Shown here: piece after piece, positions 23,751-36,027 of the stretch
How positions within the stretch are numbered: the first letter of the stretch is position 1
Layout of the letters: the number at the start of each line of letters is the position of its first letter
Assembly: GCF_036370855.1 (NCBI RefSeq)
Contig: NC_088110.1
Span: forward strand, 22,873,501 to 22,937,500
Direction of reading: 5' to 3'
DNA: 64,000 nucleotides
Source: Dromaius novaehollandiae
Lineage: Eukaryota; Chordata; Aves; Casuariiformes; Dromaiidae
Notes under the pieces: model-generated
What the model saw: only the letters and a program-made list of their open reading frames with translations
What the model was told of the DNA's origin: nothing
Databases searched by the model: none
Made by a program: the position numbers and the translations under genes

Positions 23751-26700
23751 GCTTTATCTTTTCTGTATAAACACATTTACTAAAATTATGCATGCAGGCT
23801 TAGTAACCCAGCATGGAAAGGGCTTAGAAGATATCACATGGACAATTTGTGTACAGTTACTGCAATTGTATGTGCAGTCCTGGAGATGGCACACCTGGAT
23901 TACGTGTCATTTCTGTACTTACACAATTCTTAAAAAACAAAACAAAAAACCCTGGAAAGAGTCTGTTTTTCTTGTAATTTCCTTTCAAAGGATAGGAAAA
24001 AATTAAGCCCTTCAAGTCTGCTCTGGCAATAATTACTAGGGTGAAGGTATATTCCAAAGCCTTAGAGCCCACAGGGAGAGCGCCTCCAGCAGCTCGCTCT
24101 CTGTCACATTAAAAAGTGCCCAGCAGCACTACCTCCACGTACTGTTACAAGGCACAGCAGCGCTTAGTACAGGTATCCACTGTGGTACTCCATGTTACTA
24201 GGAGTTTTTTCATATATCCCATCCCTCTCAGCAATGCTTCTACTATTCTTTCCCAGGGAAATGCAGAATACTTTTGTCCCTGTTGGGACACGGGAGCATC
24301 TGGGAAAGGCACTAGGAAATGCCAGCCTTTGAGCAGTTTAATCTGCATCCTCATAGCAAATGGCTGAGTTAACAGCGGAGTAAAAGCATCACCACCCAGG
24401 TTGGTGAGAGGCTTTTTACGCAAGTGGGAAGGAAGACAGGGAGAGGATAAGAGATGATGCTTGAGAAAATGGTGAAGTTAACTCTGCATTGAAGGCTTCA
24501 GAGTATGACCCATTTCTTTGATCAAGTCTTTGTCCCCGAAGGGGCTGTTTGTACCATCTACGCTGAATAGCTGAAAATAATTTAATGTGCTTTTTGCTTT
24601 GAATACGTGTTATTCACAGGGTCTAGCCACCAGACAGAGGAACCCACAGGCTGGTTTAGTCAGATCTAGCATCTATTCACTGACAGCAGAAACTAACCAT
24701 TCCAAAGATAGTGTTTTCCTGACTCGGTTTGTTTTGGCATTTCCTGCATGAATGTCATGGAGGAGAGAATGATTTAAGTAATAAATAGCATCTGTCTTAA
24801 ATAGAAGAGAGGAATGTAAGTAAAAACATTTAGACTTGCAATTGTAGTTAATTTAATTGGCAGTGGTCTTGTGATGGAATGGCCTTGTATGATCTCTTCC
24901 AGGAAAGTTTAATTGTTAGTGTGAAATGAGTTTTAGTTTCTCACTGCAGTTCCTAATGCACAAATGTCCTCAACAAGAAAAGATAGCATCATTTGGCCCT
25001 TTCTTTGGGAATGGTGATAATCAGATGTCAGATAATCCTGAAATAATGAGAGTTTCTCAATCACATGTTGAAATCTAGAGATCTCAACTCTTCCCCGGTT
25101 TGCCTTCTTACTCCATTGAGCTATTTCAAATGATTTTCCTAGAGCAATTTCTTCACTGATAACACAAAAATTTAACATTTAATTGTAGTATGTTCCATTT
25201 TGCATTTCTAAAGTTTTCATTTCTATAGGCCATAAAGTTTTCTGGTATATTAATACTAAATGAGTAGAATTAAAATCCATGTATAGGGACACTGTGCTGC
25301 TGATTCATGGGTTTCATCACTTTTTTAATGAAAGAAAGTTGATTTATATTGTCTGTGCAAGTTCTGAACTCGGGAGTCATTGGACTTAAAATGAACATTC
25401 GCTCATGATCTTAGTTTCTGTTATTATTTCTTCAAATACAAAAACAGAGAAAGAATAATGACAACTTTTTTACCACTATTACAGTGCCTCTGTTGTCTCT
25501 GGATTTCCCCTCTAAAGCAGTAAATCATGTCACCACACTTGAGCAGTATTGTATGAGCCCAAGCCTTGGTTTTACTGGCACAAGTGTTGGTTTAGCTGTT
25601 GAATCTCTGACACTGAAAACATTTGCTGATGAATTACAGTCTATATAAAATACAGACATTGCTTGTGACTATTAGAATGTGAAATGAGGTATTAAATAAT
25701 GCATTTCTTGCTTTGCTTGATTTTTGTGATTAGATAGCTACCTCTTCTACTATCAGATTTAAGAAATCAAGCCAAGATAAGTAAATTGCTAGATGGGATC
25801 AGCATATGCCTACTGCACAGTAAGGGCTCTAAGTGAAGAAGCACAGTAATTAGGTTCAGCTCAAGTCTAGTAAGAAGGAACTCACAAGAAAGTAACCCCA
25901 AGTCCTCAATCAGCCAAGTAAAGGGAGGCCATCTGACCAAGCAAATCATTCGGATAATTATAGTATTGGTTGCTCAGATATGGATGTTGTGTTAAATAAA
26001 CTTATGCCTTGACAGATGGACTGTAGTCTGATCTCTTGAGGCTGAAAGAGTCCTATTGGAACCCTAAGTGAGGGAGCAATTCAGACTTTGTGCTTTGAGC
26101 ACAATTAGTGTGCCTCAGGATAACAGTTAGGAGCCTAAATTCCCTGTATAATCAGAGAGCAGTAGATACCAGCTGGAGTGTAATTGAGCATGTAAGCTAG
26201 AGCCTCCCAGAGAGAGGGTGCTGGACTGCTGGTTTCAGCTGTGTTAGTAGACTCACCCAGTCCCAGTTTTGAAAAAATAAGGTCTTGCTTCTAGGATCTA
26301 ATTTAATGCCTATGGAGTAGCTATCGTCACATATGTGAAATCCAAAATAAGATGTAAGGTTTGGTTTGGATATACAATAAACATGTATTCATTTTGGTAT
26401 CTGGTTTTAGTTTATTTTGCAAATGGAAATCTCTCACAATATGTTCTCTCGTATACACACGTCTGTGTGAGGGGGTGTACACACAGTTGCACAGGCTTCT
26501 AAACAGCCTGCGTACATTTAATCTGAATTTGTTAGAAATGCTGCTGTTTTATAAGGTTGAATCATTCTGTTTCTGTAAGCAACACTGTAGTGCTTTTCTT
26601 TGAATAGATGAACAATGCCTTCTTTTTTTCTTATTTTAATGGGGGAAAAATCAAGTTTCTGAGCATGCTTGCAGAGGAAATAAAGCTGGTAGGGAAGGAA

Positions 26701-29529
26701 GTAAAAGTTTGAGAGACTTCCAAGCTGTATTAAGAAACCTCTATGCAGGTCAGAAAAGGGAAAAAATACAGTCATGGATACATGTGACTCATTTAAACTT
26801 TGTGTTAAGAATATGTTAACAGCTCTTTCTTGTGGATGTTCCACTAGTAACAAAATCTAATGCTAATCTTGCTTCTAAAAAAAACCTGGGCATCTCTTAC
26901 CAATTTAAAAGGCACATTTTTAAAATTAAGGTGAAAGTGTTGTAGTAAAAAGACATGCCACTTGATTAATTAGACATTCTGTCCGCTGTAAGGAAATTAA
27001 GTGTAGCTTTATTCAGTAAAGGCTGTTTTCAGAATACAACAAAGCAACCTCACATTTTCTATTCTGAGTAGCAAAAAAGAAAGTTTAGAGTGAGAAAAAT
27101 TCTGATGATTGTTTCAAATGTTATTTATATCTTTATAAAAACTGCTCTGGATTATTTCTGATGTGCTGAATGACAGGGAAGCTTGCATGCTATATAATAG
27201 ATAAAGCATCCACATCTAGAAATAAATACAGTGTGATGCAGCACTGCACTTGGCAGCTTATCTACTGATTTATTAAGAAGCTAGTCACCCAGTGGCAGAA
27301 AGATTATTTTGGTGTCATCTCCCAAAATGCACTTATGAGTGTAGAGCTATTAAACACTGATAAAATTGTTGAATATTTCTTCTAGCTTTCAATATCAACA
27401 AAGCCGTGTACTAATCTCCATTATGCTTTATGTCTGCTGCATAAAATTAACTGTTCATGTATGCATCACTTATGCAAATATAAATATAAAAAGAAAATCA
27501 CATCTCAGTATTCAAGGAGATATATGGCTGTCCTTTGAGAAGAGTTAGTAAGATAAATTTACAGAGTGAAAAAATATTTTGGACAAAAGGCATTTTCTAA
27601 ATGTAAGAAATTACTCTTTACCATTGCTCCAGCTGACATTATCTCCACACAAGTCAGTAGACATGCAATCTCTGGCTTGCCTCACCACAAATCATATTTG
27701 TGGATAAGTTAATCAGTATTTTAAATAACTAAATCTTTGACATATTCCCAAAGTATTTTACATTTCAGTAAGTGGTTTATTGTAGATTTCCTGTACACCA
27801 CATTTGGAGGGTTTTATGGTTTGTACTTCTGTTAGGCCTGATTTTCAAAATTAAACATTGCAGTGTCTAATCAAATTCAGTCACTCAGAATCAATTTGCC
27901 CTAAATGTGCTTTGAATTGCAGTTAAAAATGCAGTTTTTATTGAAACCAGTCAAAGCCTTGCATGACAAAATTAAAAATTAATTGTTCTATAGTCTGTTT
28001 CTTCATTATAGTTACAATTTAGAAGCACAAGCAGACCAGTAACACTGGCACTGCAGAAATATTGAAGAATTATGTTTTAATGCTACACATGTAGCGAGCT
28101 CATGCGATTCAATACGGCATTTCTATCTCTAGTGTCTCTCATTCTATTTCAGTCACATTCCGAAATTCCCTTTTTTGATTTTAGCTGACAAATAAGAAAG
28201 AAGTGGGAATAACACTTAACTATACTTGTTTTTGTACCTTTTTGCATCTCACTTATACAGGTATCAGTACTGTTTTAATAAAATGAAATACACTTACGTG
28301 CATCATTCCTGTTTTTGCGAGTGCAGGTGGCCAGACTGCAGAGTCGTGCTGGCACTGCTGATGGACTCCAGATACTTTTCAGCTGCTTGTTTAAGTGTGC
28401 CAGGGTAATCGTCTTCACACTATTCATTACTATCATCTTGGCACTTGAGATCTTCAGTTAGTCAAACAACCAGAGGAGCTTTCCAGAGCCTGGCAACCTA
28501 TCAGCACAAAGTAGAGGAAAAAATGCTCTGAATATACAGCTTCAGGATAACCAAGGGATCTCCAGACCTACTTACAACAAAATTTTGAGTGCATAGGGCA
28601 TGGCTGGAAGGGGCAAGCTAACCAAGTTAATTTTCAACTTTGTGCCTGGACTGGCTTTTTCATTGGCTCTACATTTTGTTGGAGGCAGGGCTAGTTGATG
28701 ATTATTCTACATGTGCTTTCCAGGCCTTTTTTCATTTGGCTCCAAGTACACCAAAGGGTTGGAAAAACCACGCTTTTGTATGCAAGGACAGGTTTCTTAT
28801 CTTGTCTTCATGCATACATTCTTTGAATTTGAATACTTGGGTGATAGCTAACAATTGGGATTGTTAACAGTTGCAGTTCTCAGGATTAGTGGCTGCTCAA
28901 ACTGAGGAAGTCACAGAAATCTAGCAGATACAGAAAAGTTGCCCAGGAGAACAGGAAGGGGAGCAGCCTTCTGCAGGCCAGTACTTTAGCGCGGAATGTC
29001 ACGTGAAATGGTATTGTTGCAATCTCAAGGTAAAGAATTTGTTCTTCTGAAATATAAAATGTTCCATAAGAAGGATAGTTTCATAGCAACTAGAAACAGG
29101 GAATGACATAAAGACCCCTCATTACCCCTTCACTCACTTTAGCACAAACATCACTTTGACCCAGGTGAAGTGTTTCTTCATCAGTGAAGAGCAGGTTGAG
29201 AATTTTTCGTGTCCTATGTTTCTTCAGTATGAGAGCATGAAAATGTTATTCTCCTATTTCCATACCTTCCCAATAACTTGCTTATCTTATGTGATATATT
29301 TGTATATAAAGCCCTTTCTTTCACTTTCTTTTCGGCATGTTTATATTGCCACATTGCTCTTCCTATGACAGCTGTAACCTCCATAAGTGATACAAATACA
29401 ATTAGCTTCTCAGTTAGAGCTGTGTTTTTTCAGGCCAAACACAGAAACACAGGCAAGCAATTCATTCCCAAAAGACTTTTCCTAGTGTTACAGAGCACTT
29501 ATAATCTGGCCAGAGAGCAATGAGGATGG

Positions 29530-29940
29530 ATGATGATAGAAAAGGACGCCTGGGCATGTCAGGGAGCAGCAAGGGCCAGCTGCTCCCAAAGTGCCGGGGA
29601 ACAGGGAACCGAGGGTGACCCCAGCATAGGCAGTCCCTCACCAACAGGGGACAGTCCTGCAGGGGCTGAGCACAGCAGTCAGGTGCTGGCAACTGGGTCC
29701 ATCAGCAGTCCCAAACAAGGAAGCAAACCAGGTCCAAGGTCCCACCAGAAAATCCAGGCAGGAGCAAAAGGAAACATGGACAAGCTGCAACATGGATCCA
29801 AAGTCCATCCAGGAGATAGGGCCAAGGACAAGCCTGAAGACAGGTACACTGACAGACCTTAGGGCCCATGGGCAGGGTGTGGGTGGATGTACCAGGTGAG
29901 GCTGGACAGGGCCATTAAAGCCTATTAGTGACCTCAGAGC
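29530..29940. repeat. GC-rich repeat-like block, unclassified
   Basis: An abrupt island of GC-rich, A/G-biased sequence with recurring 'ccaaggtcc' and 'atccaggcagg / atccaaagtccatccagg' variants, suggesting decayed short tandem units or an interspersed repeat. A 110-codon open frame (29530-29862) rich in Gly, Ser, Pro and Lys runs through it with no recognisable domain, and is probably a by-product of composition. Confidence 0.35.
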
Positions 29941-31269
29941 CCTGACAGCACAAGAGTTTTATGGACCCTTTAATAATTTTCATGTAAGTGTTTGGAAAAT
30001 TCACATGATTATTTTCCTCTGTTAAGTACATAGGAGAGCAAAAATCGGGCAGTCACATATTACGAAAACTACAGAATCTATCAACCACAGAACAAGCAAA
30101 AATGAAAATACTATTAACATTCTGCCATTAAAAATTATTGCCTTCTTAATCCATAAAATTGCATGTGACACATTTTTAAGAGTTTTAATGTTGTTTCATT
30201 TTAATTAACTTTAAAAAATGCCAGTGTTTTGAGTTAGGAACTCATTTACTTGCTGATATTTTCATTAAACACATGCATATCTGACATCTCTTATCGCAGG
30301 GTGTATGATGAGTGCAAGGCTCAGGCACTGGGAATCCTCTTTGGTATCCTACTGTGGCAGGCTTATCTATGCTATTTACTATTCCAAAACAATTTAGGAG
30401 CTTTCTTAATGCTTATCATTTATTACCTCTGCAGCCTACTTCAGAGTGTCTAAGTGCAAGCCATCATCAGCTAGGGATTCTGCTTACAGAGGAACTATAA
30501 ACTCAGACTTCTATTGCTGCTCATAATTGTGGATACTTATGTATCTGGAGTGTCACCGTGTACAGTGGAAATCCACTTCCTTTGTCTTCACAGAAACTAG
30601 AGAGGTAAAATCCAGAAATTTCTTGCTGTCCCTATCCATTTGACTTTTGCTGTAAGTGCCTCCAGACTGGACAGAGAGAATCAATATTTGTTTTCTTTCT
30701 GGTGTTCGCTAGAGGATTGCCAATATGTACATTGTGGTTAACTTCAAATGAATTCTGTTAGTTACAGGGAGAAAATGACCTCACTGATCTATGTCATGGT
30801 TCTGCAATTGCCTTCTCAGTTTCAGGGAAAGAGTGTGCCAGTGGTAGGTACCTTGGGGAAGTGACTGCAGCATGTGCAGTCATGGTTGGACTAGTTGACT
30901 GGACGGATGTCTGCAGCTGAAGGGAAGAATATTCCTATCCTAATATTGTCTTATTTGCAACATTGGCAAGTCAAACCCAACAATCCAGAGAAAAGGTAGT
31001 CTTACAGATTTACTGTAATTAGGGAGATACAATTGAAGTGATTTCATAACTAACATTTCCCTCACCTAGTTATTGTTGTATAACAGTGACAGGATGATCA
31101 GTCAGGCAGCAGGAAGCTGCCTGGGCTAGCACTGCTGCTGAAGAATACATGTGAAATCTCTACGGAGTGGCTAAAAATATCACTTAGGGCAGCTTCACTG
31201 AGCAGTCAGGTCATTACTGTGTAGGCTTTAACACCTGTATTCTATATGGATTGGCACACACTTCCCATA

Positions 31270-31800
31270 AGTTACATGTTACTTCAGGCTAAAGGAAGCT
31301 CTTCTGTCATGTCCAAAATTTGCTAAAGCACTTGCTAATGCAGCTGATCTCTTTAGTCCCCTAGCGATCTCTGCTCCCTCCAATTTGTCAGTTTCTCTGT
31401 TGTACTGTTGGGCAAACCACAGGATATAGTATTCCAGATGTGTCCTTACAAGCGCTGTGTAGGGGGGAAGAGTGACTTCCCCTGACCTGCTGGCCATGCT
31501 CTTGCTAATGTAGCCCAGAATGTGGTTAACCTTTGTCACTGCAGGGCTGCACTGCTGATGCACGTTCCACTTGTCCACCAGGATCTGTAGGGCTCTTCTC
31601 CAGAGCTTTTCTCCCTAGGCAGTCAGGCCACTACCGATGCATGGGGTTATACCATGCCAAGTGCAGGACTTTGCATTTGTCTGTGTCACACTTCACGAGG
31701 CTCCAGGTGACCTCGCTTGTCCGGACAGCTGTGAATGGCAGCCCCACCTTGCAGCATATCAGCAAAGCTGGTGTTATATGCAAACCTGCTGAGGAGACAG
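31270..31800 (-). mobile_element. CR1 LINE fragment, 3' part of ORF2
   Basis: Minus-strand translation gives DTDKCKVLHL (31687-31655) and then EVTLPPYTALVRTHLEY within an open frame ending near 31279. These are the hallmark C-terminal reverse-transcriptase segments of CR1, the dominant LINE family of birds and reptiles. The two segments are separated by frameshifts and stops. The usual following motif (a Leu-Glu-x-x-Gln-Arg-Arg-Ala type block) is decayed. No intact 5' end or octamer-like 3' terminus is visible, so this is a dead, 5'-truncated copy. Confidence 0.8.
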
Positions 31801-33346
31801 TCTGTCATTCTGGTCACTGATGAAGTTTTATATCTAGTTCATTTTACCTCTCACACCTGAAGTAACTGGGTTACACTGCAAATAATTTTGAACATGTGTC
31901 TAGATGAATGCAGGTCCAGGACTAAAAGATTGCCAAATTCTGCTTAGACTAACTAATAGCATTAATGGTATGTTGATGCTAATAACATTTTGTATCTAGA
32001 TTTGCTAAAAAAAAAAAAAGAACTATATGAAGGTGAGGACTGCACGTGGAATGAAAAGGCAGTTCTCAGGCAATCCAGTTTAAAGAAAAGGATAAAATCC
32101 ATTATAGTCATTAGCTGTGATGAGCTCCACTTCAGGCTTTTGATAATCTCAGTGAATTAAAAAGGATTGAAAATGATAATGGTACCTCACCGAGTAAATA
32201 TGGGCTGTGGCAAGCCTGAACTAAGCTGGGCAAGCTAACAAATATTGGGCAAAGATACCAGCTGTGTATCAGAGGCAAAGGGCCAGCAGAAGCAGTGGTG
32301 AGTGTGATCCTGGGAAGATCACAGCAGGGCAAAGTGCAAACGCAGAACTTGTTGGAATGGCAGATTTCTGAGAAGGGGAATAGCCTCCTGTCATTTTCCC
32401 CCCCGTGTATACAGGGAAGTGGAACAGTACGTAAATAAATAAGAGAACACTGAGATCATGCCTGACCCTTCTCACCTTATTTCTCAGTCTAGCAAAAATT
32501 ACCTTACCAGACCCCGAACGCTGACCAGCCACGTAGGCCAAATACGTAACAATGTTTTTCTTTCTGCTGAGGAAATTCAAGGCTGCCTTCCAGCCTCATT
32601 CATACAAATCAGGAGTATCTTCACTGAAGTAAGTGGAGTTTACTCAGCAAAAAACAGAAGTGAGATCCATGGGAAAGAAAATTATTCCTACAGAGTTCCT
32701 GTGGCAAATACTCTGGAGTTACTCCCTGATCACATCTGTTCTCTTCATGCCTTTGTTTCTATGTTCACATGATCAGCAGTGAGTATAATTATGAATGCCT
32801 GTCACTGTTTAAACAAATGCTTTGTTTGGCAACCTTTGTTTTCCTGCTGCTGATGCAGCTGCAAAATTGTGTGCACAGTGTGTTAATTTTTTACCTTTGA
32901 TGCTATGGTAAGTTTTTTTCCTAACAACAAAAAGGAGGAAACCAATGAATGAGATACCAATCTCTTGTGATCCATACAAAACATATGAAAGCAGCAACTT
33001 CCTTGGGAAACGATAGTAAATGAATGCTGATACAAAGGTAAAATAAGCTAGATATTTCCTGGGACCAAATTATTCTTCATAACATGATAGCGAAAAGTTA
33101 CCACATACATAAAATGAGAGAGAGAAATACTTAAAAGTGAGGATGAAAAAGGAGAGAAAGTAAAACAAATAAAATATCGTTATCCAATATGGGACAACAA
33201 ACCAACAGAGCAACAGGATGCATTTCCTTCTATAAAATTAAAAAATAAAATTGATATATTAGCACTCTGAAGTTCCTATTCATTTTTCTAAGGGGGTGGG
33301 AAAACAAGAATAGATTTGACCCTAAGCACACAGGTGCTTGAACAAG

Positions 33347-33428
33347 TTACCATGGGTTAAGCCAGAATATATCTTAGAGTGTATCAGCCTTGGTGCTTGC
33401 TCATGTGCAGTCTCTTACCCCATGGTAA
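33347..33428. repeat. Inverted repeat, 15-base arms with one mismatch
   Basis: The left arm TTACCATGGGTTAAG (33347-33361) is the reverse complement of the right arm CTTACCCCATGGTAA (33414-33428) at 14 of 15 positions. A 52-base spacer separates them. It could fold into a long-loop hairpin or be a remnant of a small inverted-repeat transposon. No target-site duplication is obvious. Confidence 0.6.
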
Positions 33429-35719
33429 AGTGAAGAGCTCATTTAACAGAGGGGGACCTACACTGAATTTCCTGACATTCATTGCACAGATATTCAGGTA
33501 AGCACATTCCTGAAAGCTCATAGAGCTTAGGAGTTTTTGTGGAGCAAAGAAAACACTTAATTATCCTGGGTAAATTGTTCATGTGCCGGTACCCTAAACT
33601 TAAGACTAAGAGCCAAATTTGGCCCTTGTGATTTAAGCACAGAGGAGGTCTCCATTGTTAGGTTGTGAACAGAGGAAGATCCCCTTTATTCTAGCAGTAT
33701 TCCCAGTCATACTTTCTGCTATGTGAAGAGTATGTCATACCTGGCTGCGCGACTCTCAGGGGGAACAATGGACAAGCTGTAATAGCAGTCAGGAGGTAAT
33801 GTCTTCATGATTATTGGTGAAGGGAACTCCCCCTGCTTGTAAGAAATGGCAGAAAAATATCTAAAATACTATCTCTGGAAAAGAGGGGATAAGCTCTTAC
33901 AAGACATAAGTAAATTGTACATTCCTGACCACTGCAATGATCAGAACAGATTGAGTAACCAGCAGGAGGTAGTGCCTTACCCTCTCTTAAATTGCTGTGT
34001 TTTTTATTACGTTGCTATTGGGTCCTGCCAGTATGTCCTGGAGTTACTGTGACTGCTGAAGGTGAATATTACAACTGGTTTATGACAGTTTTCTGTTTTG
34101 TGTTGTTTTACCTGAGATGTGATTTGCTAGCTATACCGAGAGGATCGGAAGCTCACAGCCTCAGCAGGACATGAGCTAATAATCTCTGGGAGGGAATCTA
34201 CTGATGAGAAAGCAGGGCAGCGGATTTGGATTATGATGGCAAAGGCTTTTACCAGCAACCTTCCATGGCAGATAGTGACGCACGTTGCATCGGTGTTTTT
34301 CTAGTTGGGATCTGGCAATTGCTTGAGTGCAAGCACAAATTGTTTCCCAAACGTGTTACAAGGCAAATCCATGCAGCAAAGCGTGAAATAACCCTGTGCA
34401 AAAAGTCACTTTTTAAGCAGTTTAACCTGTGAACTTGCTAATCTGCTTGTGAAGGAAGAGAACACAATAAATTAATCTATGGACTCAGCTGAACAGTTAC
34501 AAATCTGGAAGCAGAGGCAAGGGTTTTCCTAAAGTGCTGGTTGTTAATTCCCAGCTTCGTGACAACTCTTTAATACTAAAAGCACCAGTTTGAGAAGTTA
34601 CTACTAGCAGTTTCCGAAACAGGCAGTGTGCATGTGCCACTGTCAACATACATTTCCCTGCGTGAAACATGAGACCCCTTAAGCACCCCTCTTTGACCCG
34701 CTCCATAACTTCCAGGCAGATCAGCCAATTGCTGGTTCCCTGGGGACTGAAACGCTCTGGAAACTGGAGCTGCTGTGACACGTGCGGTTTAATTTCATGC
34801 ACTGGACACCTTGGGTTTGAACACGATGGAGGCACAGCACCTGAGAAGAGCATTACAAGCCACTAGCCCAACAGCTACGGCATCGGCTGCCTGCTGTTTA
34901 GCCACAGGCCTGTAGGTGTTGGGATAGGCAGTTACCTCCGAACGAGAATGGATTTAGTCACATACCATGACAGTGCAGGGCTGAACCACACTTCGCGTTC
35001 GAGGAACATTTTTTATGCAGAAGTCCGAAAGTCACCATTGGCCGAGCTGAGGCTGAAAAATGTAGGCCGATGACGCTCTCGTTTGGGCGACAACGTGGTA
35101 TATGAGGATATAGTGCAATAATCTTAAGCGTTTGTTTTCTTTCAGACAAACACTTCTTATCAGCGTCTCTCAGAGCCACTTGCAATTTTCCTCCACGCTC
35201 TCTTTTCATGCTTTTGCATATTGTTGTCATTCCCAGAAGGTTTCCAGAAGGTTTTCCACCTTCACCCAGTCATTCTGTTCTCACACCAAATGCAGGAATA
35301 AAGCAATAGAAAAAGCAGTCTGGTAAGCTAATTTAGCCAATTCCCACTTGCTGCCTGTTTTTCAGCTGTGTACTGAGCGCAGTGACATTTCTCTCCTTAA
35401 TATGACAGCTCACATTCGGATCATCTCATTTCAGTGATGCAAGTGCTCAGGGTCCCTTTGAGGAGGGAGAAATTAAATAGAAGGACTTGAGGAAGGAGTA
35501 GGAAGGACTTGAGACAGGAGCAGGAAAAAGCAATGTGCCAGCCAGAGCGAGAAGGGGTTGCTGAGCCTGCCCTCCGGCTTGTCCCTCATGGCTGTCAGGG
35601 CTGGGTTTGCACCTTAGGAGGGCGAAGCAGGACGAAGGGGGGAGAAAGAGAGAGGTGCGTGTTGAGGGACAGGTGGGCAGTTAGCGTGGCTGTGCGCGTC
35701 TGCTGCGTGTGTGGCGCGG

Positions 35720-35739
35720 ACTACAACTCCCGGCATGCA
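35720..35739 (+). promoter_or_regulatory. ZNF143/THAP11-type element 1
   Basis: ACTACAACTCCCGGCATGC matches the vertebrate promoter element ACTACAAYTCCCAGMATGC with one difference (G for A within the CCCAG core). ZNF143, with THAP11/HCFC1, binds this element near start sites of housekeeping genes. It is about 240 bases upstream of the BANP element. Confidence 0.75.
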
Positions 35740-35756
35740 CAGCCCCAGGCGCGTGT

Positions 35757-35775
35757 ACTACAGGTCCCGGCCTGC
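35757..35775 (+). promoter_or_regulatory. ZNF143/THAP11-type element 2 (degenerate)
   Basis: ACTACAGGTCCCGGCCTGC has the ACTACA and TCCCGGC blocks of the ZNF143 element but several mismatches. It lies in the same orientation as element 1, starting 37 bases later. It may be a decayed or low-affinity copy. Confidence 0.5.
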
Positions 35776-35808
35776 TCGGCGAGGGCGGGGGCGAAGGGCC
35801 GGCGCGCT

Positions 35809-35827
35809 GCCCTCTGGGAGTTGTAGT
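35809..35827 (-). promoter_or_regulatory. ZNF143/THAP11-type element 3 (reverse orientation)
   Basis: On the minus strand this reads ACTACAACTCCCAGAGGGC. The first 14 bases match the consensus exactly and the 3' part diverges, a form common in promoters. It faces opposite to elements 1 and 2. Confidence 0.7.
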
Positions 35828-35877
35828 CTGGGCCGGCGGCGCGGCGGTGAAGGGCGGCCGCGCGGCCGCGTGCCCCC

Positions 35878-35889
35878 TGCGCGTGCGCG
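35878..35889 (+). promoter_or_regulatory. Candidate NRF1 site
   Basis: TGCGCGTGCGCG differs from the NRF1 palindrome TGCGCATGCGCA at only two positions, one central and one terminal. It sits between the ZNF143 elements and the BANP element. A second GCGCCTGCGCGC lies near 35932-35943. In a CpG island such matches occur fairly often by chance. Confidence 0.45.
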
Positions 35890-35944
35890 GGCGCTCGGGG
35901 CGGGCGGGGGCCGAGCGGGAGCAGCGCGGCGGCGCCTGCGCGCT

Positions 35945-36027
35945 GCGGAGAGGGAGATCTCTCGCGAGGAAGGACGCCATTATCGCAGCCGCTCGACAAA
36001 CACCACGAGAATTCGGCACCACACACG
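35945..36027 (+). other. BANP: BANP exon 1, noncoding (5' end approximate)
   Basis: A candidate donor CACACG|GTAACC follows position 36027, immediately downstream of the core promoter elements. The exon has no ATG-initiated frame joining the BANP coding sequence, so it would be 5' UTR spliced to the exon beginning at 51982. The 5' boundary is a guess from promoter element positions. Other first exons or donors in the island are possible. Confidence 0.45.
35960..35969 (+). promoter_or_regulatory. BANP-binding element (TCTCGCGAGR) in the BANP promoter
   Basis: TCTCGCGAGG matches the 10-base palindrome TCTCGCGAGA at nine positions, with the 8-base core CTCGCGAG intact (35961-35968). This CGCG element is established as the site bound by BANP at CpG-island promoters when unmethylated. 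It lies about 60 bases before the inferred exon 1 donor, so at or just beside the transcription start. Autoregulation is inferred. Confidence 0.75.

Larger units (their letters stand above)
19691..35689. other. CA5A-BANP intergenic region
   Basis: About 16 kb of mostly AT-rich DNA between the two divergent promoters. No exon of a known gene is recognisable. It contains two LINE remnants (23.4-23.75 and 31.27-31.8 kb), a GC-rich repeat-like block (29.53-29.94 kb), an imperfect inverted repeat (33347-33428) and a stop-depleted stretch (21.72-22.2 kb). CpG frequency rises from about 34.9 kb towards the BANP island. Confidence 0.6.

Noticed and set aside
36010-36020. GAATTCGGCAC, resembling a cDNA cloning adaptor
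   Set aside because: Only part of the adaptor word is present, and it lies in continuous genomic promoter sequence with a donor site after it. Coincidence is the simplest reading.
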